Origin: Cryptomeria japonica
Lineage: Eukaryota; Streptophyta; Pinopsida; Cupressales; Cupressaceae
Direction of reading: 5' to 3'
NCBI RefSeq assembly: GCF_030272615.1
Contig: NC_081410.1
Coordinates: forward strand, 126,719,140-126,783,139
Length of the DNA stretch: 64,000 nt
Shown: positions 22,955 to 34,545 of the stretch, in pieces
How positions within the stretch are numbered: position 1 is the stretch's first letter
Layout of the letters: every line of letters starts with the position of its first letter
Made by a program: the position numbers and the translations under genes
The notes under the pieces: generated by a model
The model's database searches: none
Told to the model about the DNA's origin: nothing
Seen by the model: only the letters and a program-made list of their open reading frames with translations

Positions 22955-25470
22955 AGTTTGACGTGATAAGGTTTAGAGAAATCTGAGATGTATTACAGAC
23001 CCAACTACCTAGTAATGAGAGGATTCACTCATAGACTAGTTTTAACCTACGTAGAAATGTCTCTTAGGATGAGTTTATCCTAGATGTAGAGACACTCTAA
23101 AAAGTGATGTATTGTGTTTGATTCAAGCAATATCGAATTAGAACTTAGGACAAAAACATCTTGACGTTTTGAGAGTTGGAATGGATTTGATGAGATATGA
23201 AAATGATAATGGATGAGATGTTTAACTTTAATAGAAACTTTGTGTTACAAAAGGAACAAACTCTTCCTCTTCTTGTTCTGAGGTTAGTGGTTCTTCCCTA
23301 GCTAAGTTATATGTGATACAAATATCTGGAAAGAAGGCAAGATTGATCTTGCCTCCCTTATTTTGATGATAACTCAAAGCTCGATATTGAGTAAAAGCTC
23401 TGTGGTTTAATGACTCTTGATCGAACTTGTTTGATTTCCCTTGAAGGTATAGACACATGTGATGCAAGAAGGTTCTATGAGAGACAAAGATTTGTCTATT
23501 AAGATAGAATAATTTCCTCCTTTTGATAAAAGCCTTTGAGCTCAATGGTCTTTTCTTCAAGTTGATGTGTTGATGAAGATTCTTCTTTCTCAAGATGTGA
23601 AGAAGTCATATAGTTTGATACTTTTTTCTGTTGCTCTTAGTTTTGGATCTTTTGTGTTGGATGAATACTTGTTTTGATTTGGGTTTATGATGTTTCTTTG
23701 ACAAGAAAACAAAGCAAGCACACAAACACAAGAATGTTGCCTCAAAAGGCACAAGTAAGTATGGGTCTAGATCAACCCAATCTTTGAACTTTTTACGACC
23801 CTTTCCTTCAAATGTATTTTAGGTGTTTTTTCAAAGCCTGAAGTCGGCTCAATTTGCACTGGTCTTGACTCAAAAATGAAAACACTTCAAACACTTTTTA
23901 TCCCTAAGGTCAAATGGCCAATTGCGATAATTTCAGCCCACATCTTAATATTTCTTTGACTTTGGTACTACATAGCTTATGAATCCCATCGTGGCAGGTA
24001 AGGATGTGATATATTAAGTCTTGCACAAGCATAAAAAATTGATGATCCCTATGATGGGGGAATCACCACTTTCATCAAGACACAAGTGACTTTTCAAAAA
24101 GCTATGTTTCTACTCAAGGAAATATGTATGGCGAGTATCTTGGTAGCAAAACCATCTATGCTCTTGCATTGAATTTATCACAAATATCCTCAATCAATAG
24201 AATGGGTGGGCTACTACTTAAAGGTGTTTAGTAATTTTTGATGTTTTTGGATATAAGTTCATTTTACAGTGACTTACTTAAGAGCCTTGTAACTTGTGGT
24301 GGGGCCCATTTGTCCTTTCGGCAAGTTACACTATAGGAACAACTATACCCAAGGCTATAGCTTTTTCTCTCACCTGATTTCTATAGCGGCTTGAAGGATT
24401 TACCACGCGAGGTCATTCCCAAGAGTGATGTGTCTCTTGGCAGGCCTCTCTTAAAAAGATAAAACTTGAGTGTTACTAACACTTTTCTCTTGCACCTAGG
24501 ACCATGAAAGACAAGGGAGAGGATAGTGTGTGTTAGAAGTAGGAACACTCGACCAACTCTTTTGCACAAGTGTGCCAAACACAAAATACACTTGTTCTTT
24601 TTAACTTGTCATTGAAATGATGTTCTATCTAATTGGAGATGTTGCTCCAACAACCATGATGTTCTTTTTAACTTCAAAGGCAAAATTTTGAGTAAACTAG
24701 AATTGAAAATCCTAGTCAACTGAAATTGAAACACGTATGCATGAAGTAAATCATTTTGAGAACAACTTTGACAAATTGGGGATTCTTTTTAACTTGCACA
24801 AAAATGAAGTGTTGATTGTGAATTTTAGTTTGATGCAAGAAATAAAATTTGTCTTGTCTTGTTTTAAGCACCAAAATAGGGTGTATCCCTAACTTGCAAT
24901 GAAAGTAAATTTGTTTTTGTTGATTTTAAAAGCACCAAAAGAAAATTTGAATCCTAACTTGCAAGTAAAAATAAATTGTTTTTGTTAATTTTAAAAGCAC
25001 CAAAAGAAGTGTTTTTTATTTTAAATAACAAAACAAAGTTAGTTTTAAAACCTGCATATGAAGAGAAAGGTTAGTAAAATCCAACCATATGGTGGGCTTC
25101 CACAAGCCTAAGAAAATTTATTTTATCAGTTACATGGCCTTTTTTTACAATGTTATGTTACAATAGCGCTACTCTGTGTGAAAATAGAAGCGCTACTTAA
25201 CACAAATGCGCTAAAAGATAGACAAACGCGCCAAACTAAAAATTTTAAACAATAAAACAAGTGCGCTACAATATGGACAAAAGCGCTAGTTAAGGCTCAA
25301 AAGCGCTAATACACGGACAATAGCTAAATTTGAGACAATAGCGCTAAAATATCAAATTGCAATAGCGCTAAAGCGCGAGCAAAAGCGCCAAAGCGTGACC
25401 TGCGTGTCAAGCTAAACAGTCCAAAAAAAGTTAGTTTTGTAAAAATTAAAAATGTTGTTGGGTGCTTGAT
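22955..25470 (-). other. Leader of element C upstream of gag
   Basis: A 2.5-kb leader on the minus strand. One open stretch (23593-23228, 121 residues, ending EEEEFVPFVTQSFY) has no recognised domain. From about 24590 to 25020 there are repeated fragments reading AACTTGCAA and AAGCACCAAAA. The TAGCGCTWTTG array fills 25148-25396. Long leaders are usual in Tat elements. Confidence 0.6.
25148..25396 (-). repeat. TAGCGCTWTTG motif array in the gag-pol leader
   Basis: On the plus strand about a dozen units such as CAATAGCGCTA, AAAAGCGCTA and AAGTGCGCTACA; on the minus (element-sense) strand they read TAGCGCTATTG or TAGCGCTTTTG. This is the same motif, in sense orientation, as in the PMD intron at 10464-10757. 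Confidence 0.8.
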
Positions 25471-25488
25471 TTCACATCAAGTTCACCA
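25471..25488 (-). promoter_or_regulatory. Primer-binding site of element C
   Basis: On the minus strand the LTR end CATCA is followed by TT and then TGGTGAACTTGATGTGAA. It shares TGGTGAAC with the sites in element B and the inverted block. I could not assign the tRNA. Confidence 0.75.
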
Positions 25489-25490
25489 AA

Positions 25491-26901
25491 TGATGCTCTG
25501 TGAAATAGACAAGTGTTAGATTAAAGTTTGTGGTCGTATAACACACAAAAACACAAGAAATCGTTAATGTTAATCAACCAAAAACTAATCTAAGTAGGCA
25601 TATCAAAAGAGACACTAAAAACATGATAAGATATTTAAATATGAAAGCAAATACAACAAGGCATCTCCAAATGCCTTCTACCATGCTCTTAGCTCCTTCT
25701 CCCTTGTTCCTCTTCTCTCCAAGTTCCAAATTAGTGTAGCTCTCAACAACTTTTTACACTATGGATGCTTATGAAGATTCAAGATTGTAGATGATTATGA
25801 CTTATGTTATGCAAGTGTGAATAAAAGTTGAAATAAGAGATTCATCCAATTAACTAATTGATTTTAAACCAAAAGAGTGAATATGATGTTAACTGTTCTC
25901 TAGAAATGCCTATAGATTAAATGCATACAAGTTTTCAGGATCTGGATTATGAAGAAATGGGCTCTATTTATAGAAAAAATGGAGCAATGGATGGTTGAGA
26001 TTGAGTAATCTCAACAAGGGTTAGGATTGAATGATATTCAATCCATGTGATGGCTTTCAACCCAATCCTAGGATGACAAGTGTCAATATGAGATAGGTTG
26101 AGAGGAGAGGGAATAAGCATTAAATGCTTGACATGACCTAAAGGTTAACTTGGGAGTTAAAGTCAAGGTTGGGTTGAGTGAATAAATTATTTATTCAAAG
26201 AATAAATCCTTTACCCAATGGATAAACTATTATGCAAGGGTTAAAGGGATAACCATGGTCAAAGCAATAAATGCTTGAGGAGACACATGAGTCACATGAG
26301 GGTTAAGTTAGGGGTTAAACCATAAATGGTCATGTAAGAGCCATAAGTGGTTTGGAAGACTTTAGAGGTTAAATTGTTGAACACACCAAGAATTTAATGC
26401 TTTTCAAAGACTTTGAAGTCTTTGAGAAGTGACTCCAAGTTGCTTAGGAATGTGACAATAATTAGGGGATGGATTAGGTTAATTAGGAAGGGTTTAGAAG
26501 AATCTAGAAGGGGGTTTAGGAGTGCAAGTGGATTTGGTGGGTGAGGGAAAATAAGATTTTAATTAAAATAAAATTAATTTATTTCAACTTGTGGTTGCAA
26601 CTTGCATTTGTAGGAAAATGCAAGTGGGGGGGAATAATGATTTAAATAAATGTTTTATTTAATTTATTTAAAAGAAGAAAGGGGATTAAATGAAATAAAT
26701 ATGATTTATTCATTTAATTGATTCTGAATTTGGTTTAATGAATTAATTAAAATAAATTGAATAATTTATTTAATTAATAGGAGAATGATTTGAAGGTGAA
26801 TTAATTAAATATTAATTTAATTAACTAATGGCTAGTGGATTTTTAATCATATAAATATGAAATATTCATTTAATTAAAATGGACAGATTTATGTCACTAC
26901 A
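25491..26901 (-). repeat. 5' LTR of element C (right copy)
   Basis: 1411 bp, partner of 8505-9909. The TATA box TATAAATA lies on the minus strand at 25972-25965. The edge is set by the TG/CA ends and the CATTG duplication. Confidence 0.95.
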
Positions 26902-26906
26902 CATTG
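26902..26906. repeat. Target-site duplication of element C (right)
   Basis: CATTG, identical to 8500-8504. Confidence 0.95.
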
Positions 26907-27830
26907 AATTAAATTACATCTCAAACACAGTCATGCCAGACCCATGACATGAACAACTTTGGAAGTGTGGATCAAATGGTTTTTTATTGATAACTACCCC
27001 TTACCCAAAGCAATAAGCTTGTTTACCAGAGGAAGAGGTGCCTGCACTGGATTCTGGTGCACTAGGCTTGCTCTCATTATTTACCTCTTTCTTTCTCCAA
27101 ACCATGAATTCCTTTTTCTTTGATTCACTAGCCTTCATCACATTCTTCTTTGTAGACCTTTCCATACCAACTTCATTTTTGCACTAATTAGCATAATGTC
27201 TAGATTGCTTGCACTTGTAACAATTGATGTTTCTTTGCATTGAATTTGTTGAATGTATTCTAGATCTACACTTATTAGCTTTGTGACCATAGCCATTGCA
27301 TATATGACAATATCCATGGAAGTTCATATTCATCTTATTCATTCCAACTGGATTATGGTCTTGATTCACCACATGATTTCTACTAGAATTTTCTTTCTGA
27401 CCAAACTTCTTGCAATTGTAACATTGAATACTTCTACAATCTATTGTATTTTGGCAAAATTTATTGCATGGAAAATAATAGCCATTAAAAGATGACTACC
27501 TTTGTGCATTCGGTTGATGAACTGAGAGTCTCCTTGTGGTAGATCTCTGATTCTGGGTTTTGTTTGCATCTTTTGGTTTCTTCTCTACTTCTACTTTCAC
27601 TTCCCTGCCTTCGTATTTATCATTCTATTAATTTGCTACTTTCAAGAACTTTACTTTTTGCCTTCAACTTCTTCACTTCTTGTTCCAACTTCTCACATTC
27701 TTTGGACTTCATCTTAATTGATTCTTTCAGGGTTTCTTCTATCTTCTTCTTCTCCTCAATCTTCAACATCAGATCTTAAATAGTTTCGTCTACCTGCTTC
27801 AGCTGATTGTTAACTTCCTTATGTCTCAAC
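26907..27830 (-). pseudogene. Element E ORF1 (gag-like) remnant with zinc knuckles
   Basis: Minus-strand fragments begin with a coiled coil (IEEKKKIEETLKESIKMKSK near 27770) and continue into several CCHC knuckles: CYNCKKFGQ, GYCHICNGYGHKANKC and CYKCKQSRHYAN. Element D ORF1 has the same order of coiled coil followed by four knuckles. Stops are frequent. Element C separates this from the ORF2 remnant at 6602-8499, so E is ORF1 then ORF2 as in D. Confidence 0.65.
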
Positions 27831-27844
27831 TTGAACTTTTGGAT

Positions 27845-29057
27845 TTTTTCTCTTCTTAATGCATAATAAACATGAAATGGTAAATGCATAATAAACAAAT
27901 AACACAACCACAAGATGAACACCATATTTTATATGTGGAAAACCCAAATGAGAAAAACCAAGGAGAGGTTTAACTCTCAAGAAAATATAACTAGTTATAT
28001 GGTTTTTACAAAATGGGTGGCTCACTGCCAAAATACAAAGAGGCTCACTGTTAGAACACTCACTGCAATAAAAAATAAATGAATTGAGAAAAATTGCATT
28101 TCTTAATGCATGAGGTTAGTTCCAATATAAGCACATATATCAACTCACAAAAACTCATAGTAGATCTGATAAAGGATCTCTCCAACCTGTCCAGAATTTC
28201 TTGTAGCAAATCCAATGAAGGATTACTGCACCACTGTGACTGCACTTTGCTAATCGAGCTGCTTGTAGCAGATCTAGTAATGGATTACTGCAATACTGTC
28301 TTCCGTCAGACTCTTCTTCACATACACCTTTGCTCATGTACTACTCACACAATATATTTCTCTCTTATTGCAACTTATTTTCTATCCACATCTTTGTCAC
28401 TTGCACATTTGGCTAAATATCCCATCCACATGCTCTATTATTCCTCATACTGCACTTTCACACATCTTCTATATATACACGTAAGCACATTCTCCAATAT
28501 AATGTCTTCCAAGCACAAATGATTTACACAATAATACACTGCTTGGATCAACATGTTATCCAAAACATGACTCGACCAAAAATAGGATAACCAAGTTGGC
28601 CTTCACCGATCTTTCACATGCTTCCATCACACACTTCATTTACCGAAACGTACGCCTCAATTATCGGAACAAAACAAGGGTTTGTTGGACCCATAGACTT
28701 GGACCCATAAGCACAAATTCCAATCACAACAACTCTCAAACTTCAAGATACACATGCCAAATATTCTGAAATATAGATCCATGCAATATAATCATTCGAA
28801 TAGAAATACAATGGATACAACTAATACAATAGATATGACTGATATTACTGATACAGAAATAGGACACAAACCATGATAACCAAAACACAAGATTCCAAAG
28901 AGGAGGATCTTCTGGAAATAACTCCAATATATCATACATGTCTTACTGCTTCATATCACATATAAACCTATCTTCCATTGTTTCTCAGCATGTCGCATCC
29001 AGTCCTAACCGGATTATCAGGTTTGACATCAATGACAACATTCACACAAATCTAACA
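27845..29057 (-). repeat. Probable 5' LTR of element E
   Basis: The plus strand carries GGAAAACCCAAATGAGAAAAACC, in pieces like the D LTR segment GGAAACCCAAATGGGAAAAA, at the same relative position. On the minus strand the far end reads TGTTAGATTTGTGTGAATG, comparable to the D LTR start TGTTGGCATTT. The inner edge near 27845 is a guess and no clear primer-binding site is left. Confidence 0.4.
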
Positions 29058-29349
29058 TTGGGAAGTCTTTCAAGTCTGTGGTGTCTACAGGTGTATGTTG
29101 CTCTTTAAATTTAACATTTTTTTAATTTTTAGATCTAGTGTTGTTTTTGGATAATCCTCTTGTTGGTACTAACAAAGTGGTGTAGCTTGTTCATCCCCCT
29201 CTTTTGGAAACTACTAATTCCTTTTTGCAAGAGTTGAAAGGGTTTTTTTTGCAACTACTAACTTGTGGTCTTGTAGGGATAGTTAGTTGAATGTTTCTAC
29301 TTTCCTAGATTAGCTCACATTTCAATTTGGTGTTTTAAAAAGATCCCTT
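29058..29349. other. Unclassified AT-rich sequence between E and D
   Basis: No ORF, LTR end or repeat recognised. It continues after D at 37049 and is the DNA that D entered. Confidence 0.5.
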
Positions 29350-29354
29350 ATTTG
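29350..29354. repeat. Target-site duplication of element D (left)
   Basis: ATTTG, identical to 37044-37048. Confidence 0.95.
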
Positions 29355-30505
29355 TGATGAATACTAAGAGGGGGGCGTGAATTAGTATGCCAAAAATTAC
29401 TGTAGTTAAACACTTTACTAGACTACCAGTAAACTGGTAAAACAATTTAGCAGACAAACCGGTTAGCACATAGGCAAGTCAAATAGAAAATAATGCATTC
29501 ACCCACAGAAGCACAAACACCATAATAGGAGAGATTTTGACATGGAAACCCAAATGGGAAAAACCACGGTGAGATGAAACTCACAAGTAACTATCTGCAG
29601 AATAGGAACCAGACTAGTTAAGGTTAGACCGATTAAGGTCATATAATGTTCTTTACTAGAATAGATCCTGTTAGGAATCTCAATCTCTGTTAGGAGATAA
29701 GTCTGATTAAAGACTACCTTGCTAGAGGATTTTAGATCCACAGATGTGAACCACCTTGTTAGAGTATTTACAAAAGGCTTTTGGGCCTACCCGGTTAAGG
29801 GCTTCAGACTTGTCAAAGATGTGAGTAATCAACAAGTGAGTGATCTAGTAAATAGCATAGATTGCTTGGTTAGATCCTTGATAGCTCATTCCTAATGCAT
29901 TCCAGCATTACTTCAGTCTTCAACACATTCACTCTCTACCTCTTCTTGCAGACCTGAACTTTTCTTCTATCTTCACGCTCACAAAAACTCTTCAACTACC
30001 TTAAACCCTAGCAACACCATAAAACCCTAGACATGATGTCCTTATAAAGGAATCTGATTTCATGTCAGTCCAATAGGATTACATTACAATTTCCTAGGTT
30101 CAATGCATCTAGACATATTTTGTAACACGACATAAAAAGCACCGTTAAAGTGTCTGCACCGCCAAACAATCGGTGGAAGGTAACTCATCACAAAATGCAA
30201 GTTGGTAACTCATCACAGAGCATTACCGGTTCATACAAAATACCAGTTAAAGAAAAATACCGGTTGCCATTTGACAATAATGAAGACTCGTACCGCTTGA
30301 GATCCTCGAACCGCTTGGGGTCTTCATATCGCTTTAGATCGGTAAACACTTTTTGCAAAACACCGATAGTCTAAAGACTATAATACATCGTACCGGTTGG
30401 AATAAATACCGATTGAGCTTTAACTCATACATGCAAAGAGTGATCTCAAATCAAGTGTGTGTCCATCAATGACAATCACAACATTAATCATCAAAAATGA
30501 CAACA
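29355..30505 (-). repeat. 3' LTR of element D (left copy)
   Basis: 1151 bp. Contains a TATA-like CCTTTATAAGG at 30040-30050. Compared with the right copy it lacks about 25 bp after GAAGACT, and differs by scattered substitutions. Confidence 0.95.
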
Positions 30506-30520
30506 ATCTCCCCCTTTGGC
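30506..30520 (-). promoter_or_regulatory. Polypurine tract of element D
   Basis: On the minus strand GCCAAAGGGGGAGAT abuts the LTR start TGTTG. A second similar tract lies near 30690. Confidence 0.8.
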
Positions 30521-31159
30521 AACACTTAGGTAAAATTTTGACATCTAAGTGTTTTACAACAAAAATATGTCATAATCAAAATTACTCCCCCTAAGCATAT
30601 ACACTATCCCTTTTGCAGAAAATACAATGTATACTACTCCTTAACAGAAATGACATGAAAGTATACATTAAAAACATTCAAAATTTATACTTCTCCCCCT
30701 TTGCCAACAATGACAAAAAAAATTACAAACCAACCCCTGTTTCATTAGTATTAAAAGAATAAGTGTTTATGATAGTAAAGAGTAAAACTTGTCAAAAATT
30801 GATTTGAAGTCCTGCAAAAATTGCTTCATGGATAAGGACCATGAGTCAAGTAGGGATGTAGCCACCTCTTTCTTTGTCTGCATCTAGGAGACCTGTTCTT
30901 CCATGGCATCTATCGTGCTCATCTCTTGAGTGACCGTTACGACATCAAGATTTAGGTAGCACTTCTAGAGAATTTGCAGTCTTGGCAGTAGGACCAGTTG
31001 AAGTTCCTACAAATTTCATGTCCGGTTGCTTATTTCTACCTCTAGTCTTGTAGACTGCAGTTGAAGCTGGTGAACAGTTTGACCATATGTGGAAAAGCAA
31101 TCATATGGCATCTTGAAGGTGCTAATAAATGACTGCATATTAGATTGCAATTTGTTCTT
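30521..31159 (-). other. 3' UTR of element D
   Basis: AT-rich, without a recognised ORF. It contains a second copy of CTCCCCCTTTGCCAACA near 30692, echoing the polypurine region. Confidence 0.55.
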
Positions 31160-34110
31160 CTAAATGAGCACATCATCACATAATAAATGAGGTTGGCAAA
31201 TATTGCTGAGTAGAAGATTGCCCTCATTCATTGCATCTCTAATGGCCTTTTGGAGATCAAACCGGAGCTCTGTTAGCTTTTTCACAAGGGTAGTGTCCAG
31301 AGTCTTTTGATGTGCCTTCTTGGCATTTGCTTCTGCGACCTCTTCCAGGCTTTGTACCTGGTCTTCTACAACTGAGCATAGGAGCTTCAATTGAGCAAGT
31401 GAGGAATTGGTACTGGGAAGGTTCATATCAGGTATTAAACTGGTAAGTGTTTCCACCATAGTTTGGATAACATCTTCCTCCTTTTTCCTCCTTAGAGAAT
31501 CCAATCTCTCTTGAGTGAGCTTAATGCTCTGCAACAGCTCCGATTCATTTGCAGACTAGAGATCAATAGGACTGGTAATTGTAGCTGGTTTGGCTTGACT
31601 CCCGGTTGCCATTGGATTCTTCACCTGTGTGCTCTTTTCCGTTGCTTCCTTGTCCTTGGCTTTTTGCTGGTCTTCTTGAGCCTTCCTTTGCTCCTCTTCT
31701 TCTTTCTTTCTTTTCTCTTCTTCTTGTTTCTTCTCTTCATCTTTTCGCTTCTTCTCTTCTTCATCCTTCTTCTTCTCCTCTTCCTTCTTCCTCTTTTCCT
31801 CTTCTTGTTTCTTCTCTTCCTCTTTCCACTTCTCCTCTTCTTTCTTTTCCTCTTCCTTCTTCTTCCTCTCTTCCTCTTGTTTCTTGTTTTCCTCTTCTTT
31901 TCTCTTCTTCTCCTCTTTTTTTCTTTTATTCTCCTCTTCTTTTCTTTTATTCTCCTCTTCTTTTCTTTTATCCTCTTCTTTTCTTTTATCCTCTTCCTCT
32001 TTCTTTTTTTTCTCCTCTTTTCTCTTATCGGCTTCCTCTTTCCTCTTTTCCTCTTCTTTTCTCTTATCCTTTTCATCTGCCTGTTTCTTCTTTTCAGCTT
32101 CCTATTGCTTCTTTTCATCTTCTGCCTTATTTTCCTGTCATGTTCCTTCTGATGGTGCATCCTGAGTAACATTTTCACCATCTAAGGCATCTACATCAAT
32201 GGGGTCCATTTGTTTTGTGACCAGTTCTTCTTCACTATCATACACTACATCCGATTTGCCAGTTTCTGGATCTCGCTCAACTTTTTTGTTGGCTTCAGCC
32301 ACTTGATGCATCTTAAGAGCTTCTTGAGCATGATTATGTGTATCCTTGATCACTTCTTGACCCTTTCCTTCTAGTAACAGGAGTCTTCTTCTTCTCATGA
32401 AGAAGAGGTCTTTGATTTATTCATAACTTCAAAAAGTTCTAAATTAGATACATCAGGAAAATGTTGAGCAAATATTTTCTCCCTCATTTCCTGTTCCTTT
32501 TCTATGGCAATGCACCATTTATTGTCTAAAGAATTATACAAAGAATCTGGTGTCTCAGATCTAATTTCTGAAGGCGACCGATCATTAACACACAAATACT
32601 TAATAATTTCCTGTTCAACTGCTTCCTTTTCATCATCATTGAAATCATCAAAACAATCAATTAAATCATTCAACACTTTTCTCCTAATGTTCTTTATAGT
32701 TCTTTGACAATGTGTCAAAGGTTTGTAAGAAGAAATGTAAATATTTACCGGTGCAGATGATGTCGATTCATTCTTTGTTTGCCTAGTCTTCTTCTTAGGC
32801 AGTTCTTCTGACACAGTTTCTTCTGAGTCAGGTGTATTTCTTTTTTTCTTTCGCTTCCTCTCGAAGACTTTTGCAAGTTCCGCTTCCGGTTTCTTCTTAA
32901 CTGGTGACCGCTTGGTCACTTTGGGACTGGCTATAGTAACCAGTGCCGATGCTGAAGCCACTGCATTTCCTTTCTTTTCAAAGGGTTCTACAATAAGTGC
33001 AACCCTTTCCAAATAGGTGTTGGTTCTCTTTGCCTTATGATCAAGGGGTGAGGTGATTAGGTTAGAAGCATACCCATCCAGCATATCATTCATTACCTCA
33101 TAGCCCATAGGCTCTACTTCTTCCTACCTAGGCTCAACGGCCTCCATTAAGCATTCATCCACTTTGATGGTGAAGCAGATGTCTTCCTCATACTTTTTGA
33201 CTAAATCACTGGATATTCTTATCCTTTGGCTCATCTTGTGTTTGAACTCATCAAAGTATTTGTTCAATGCTTCCGGATAGCCGGTTCCAACTACTTGTAG
33301 GCTCTCCTTGATTTGTTTTGTTACCAGTTGGTCGGCAGACCACTGAATATCACCCACTCCTGGAAAGTATCCTTGAAAGTAAAAGAACAACCCAACTAGT
33401 AGTTGTCCGAACTTGAATCTCAGTGCATTGTCCTATTTTATTGACTTAAGATTCAACATAAGTTGTCTTTGCATACAAGTGCATAGATCAAATGATGCAT
33501 CCTCCTTGATCATCCTGTAAGTGGCATTTATTGCTGCAGCAGAGATAGAATTAATTCTGCTAGTAGAGAACGTCCGGTAACCTATCACCATGCAGGCATA
33601 CTTCACCAGATCATCCTTGATTGAGTTGATGGTCATGTCACATGAGTCACTCACTGAACCGGTGAGCTTGGACATTTCAGTCTTGTTGACCTTCCTTAAG
33701 GCTGGCACTTCCCCTGTATTGCAGAAACCGGTGACGACATGAATTGCTTTCGGTGTGATATCATGCGTTCGCTCTAGGTACATCTTGTCACCGTGTACCC
33801 TGCTTAGAATAATGTGAATGTGATCATCCAAAAATTATTCAAGAAAGTAAACCGCATTTTGGAGTTTCTTCTTTTCCAGAATGTTGAATTCCGGTTTAAT
33901 CTTCTTATCCTTTCCATAGAATAAGCTCAGTTGGGAATGGATCACAAGAGACCCTAGGTCTTCGATTTTGCAGTCTATGTAATCAGAAATCCCTTCTTCT
34001 ACTATAACACCAGCTGATAGTTGAGACAAGGCATTATATTTTGACTTCCGTTGTATGAAGTCCATAGAATCAACAGTTGCACTAGAACTATCATGAGATG
34101 CGGAAGCCAT
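31160..34110 (-). pseudogene. Element D ORF2: large protein of unknown function with K/E-rich coiled coil
   Basis: I start it at MASASHDSSS (34110), the likeliest ATG. One minus frame runs to 32395, interrupted by a TAA near 33835 and TAGs near 33430 and 33121. A shift near 32400 leads to the second frame, interrupted by a TGA and two TAGs, ending at 31160. The N-terminal third is globular (IEDLGSLVIHSQLSLFYGKD, HIIL, AIHVVTGFCN, FGQLLVGLFFYFQGYFPG). The middle has basic patches (KRSPVKKKPEAE, RKRKKKRN) and a helical region. About 150 residues of KEEEKKRKEEE-type coiled coil follow (32110-31660), then a coiled-coil tail. I recognise no family. Conservation in E indicates a real product. All six stops are explicable by C-to-T. 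Confidence 0.65.
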
Positions 34111-34545
34111 GATAAACAAAGAATATACCTTCACAAATTGAAATTTAGGGCTTCGCAATTTGAACTTCACTTCACACTCCTTCAGTTGCAGAGATACCGC
34201 TTTGTGTTCTTCACTCCTTCAACAGATGATAGCTTTAGATTCTTCTCCAGATTTTCGATAAACTCTTTGACTCGCAGTGTAAATCATTTTCCTTCGCTCT
34301 GCACTTGAAAAACTTCTTCGCTCGAAAAATAATAAGTGAGAAATAATTTCAAAATTCCTTTTAAACAGGTTCTCCACCTACCATAATAAATGCTCCAATA
34401 TTAGGGTGTAAACCCTAATTTGCCTTTTACCATTTCCGGTCTTCTGCCAACTGACAGGTATCTCATATTGGTTAAGGTCTTTTACCGGTGTAAACCAGAG
34501 GTTCGAAGTATTTCCCCATTTCCTCCCCCTAAGCTTTTCTGATGC
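34111..34545 (-). other. ORF1-ORF2 spacer of element D
   Basis: About 435 bp, AT-rich. No ORF recognised; could act as leader for ORF2. Confidence 0.5.

Larger units (their letters stand above)
8505..26901 (-). mobile_element. Element C: 18.4-kb Tat-lineage Ty3/gypsy retrotransposon with antisense PMD gene
   Basis: Two long direct repeats (8505-9909 and 25491-26901) begin TGATGCTCTG and end CACTACA or GACTACA on the plus strand, and CATTG flanks both. On the minus strand the order is LTR, primer-binding site, leader, gag, protease plus G-patch, spacer, RT, RNase H, archaeal-type RNase H, integrase, long 3' region, polypurine tract, LTR. The second RNase H is the hallmark of the Tat lineage (Ogre/Retand/TatI-III). 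A plus-strand PMD gene lies between pol and the 3' LTR, a place where extra ORFs are known in Tat elements. It is inserted in element E. Coding regions carry several nonsense changes, so this copy is not autonomous now. Confidence 0.95.

Noticed and set aside
25148-25396. CRISPR-like array
   Set aside because: Motifs are short, degenerate and irregularly spaced, and the context is a plant retrotransposon leader.
25491-26901. Independent solo LTR
   Set aside because: It pairs with 8505-9909, shares the CATTG duplication and flanks one gag-pol, so it is the 5' LTR of C.
31511-32169. Two overlapping plus-strand ORFs of almost pure Leu/Phe/Ser that look like membrane proteins
   Set aside because: They are antisense shadows of the K/E-rich coiled coil of D ORF2.
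31621-32181. Minus-strand Lys/Arg-rich ORF resembling a histone-like tail
   Set aside because: It is the alternative frame of the GAAGAG tract; the K/E frame links the acidic segment upstream with the coiled-coil tail downstream.
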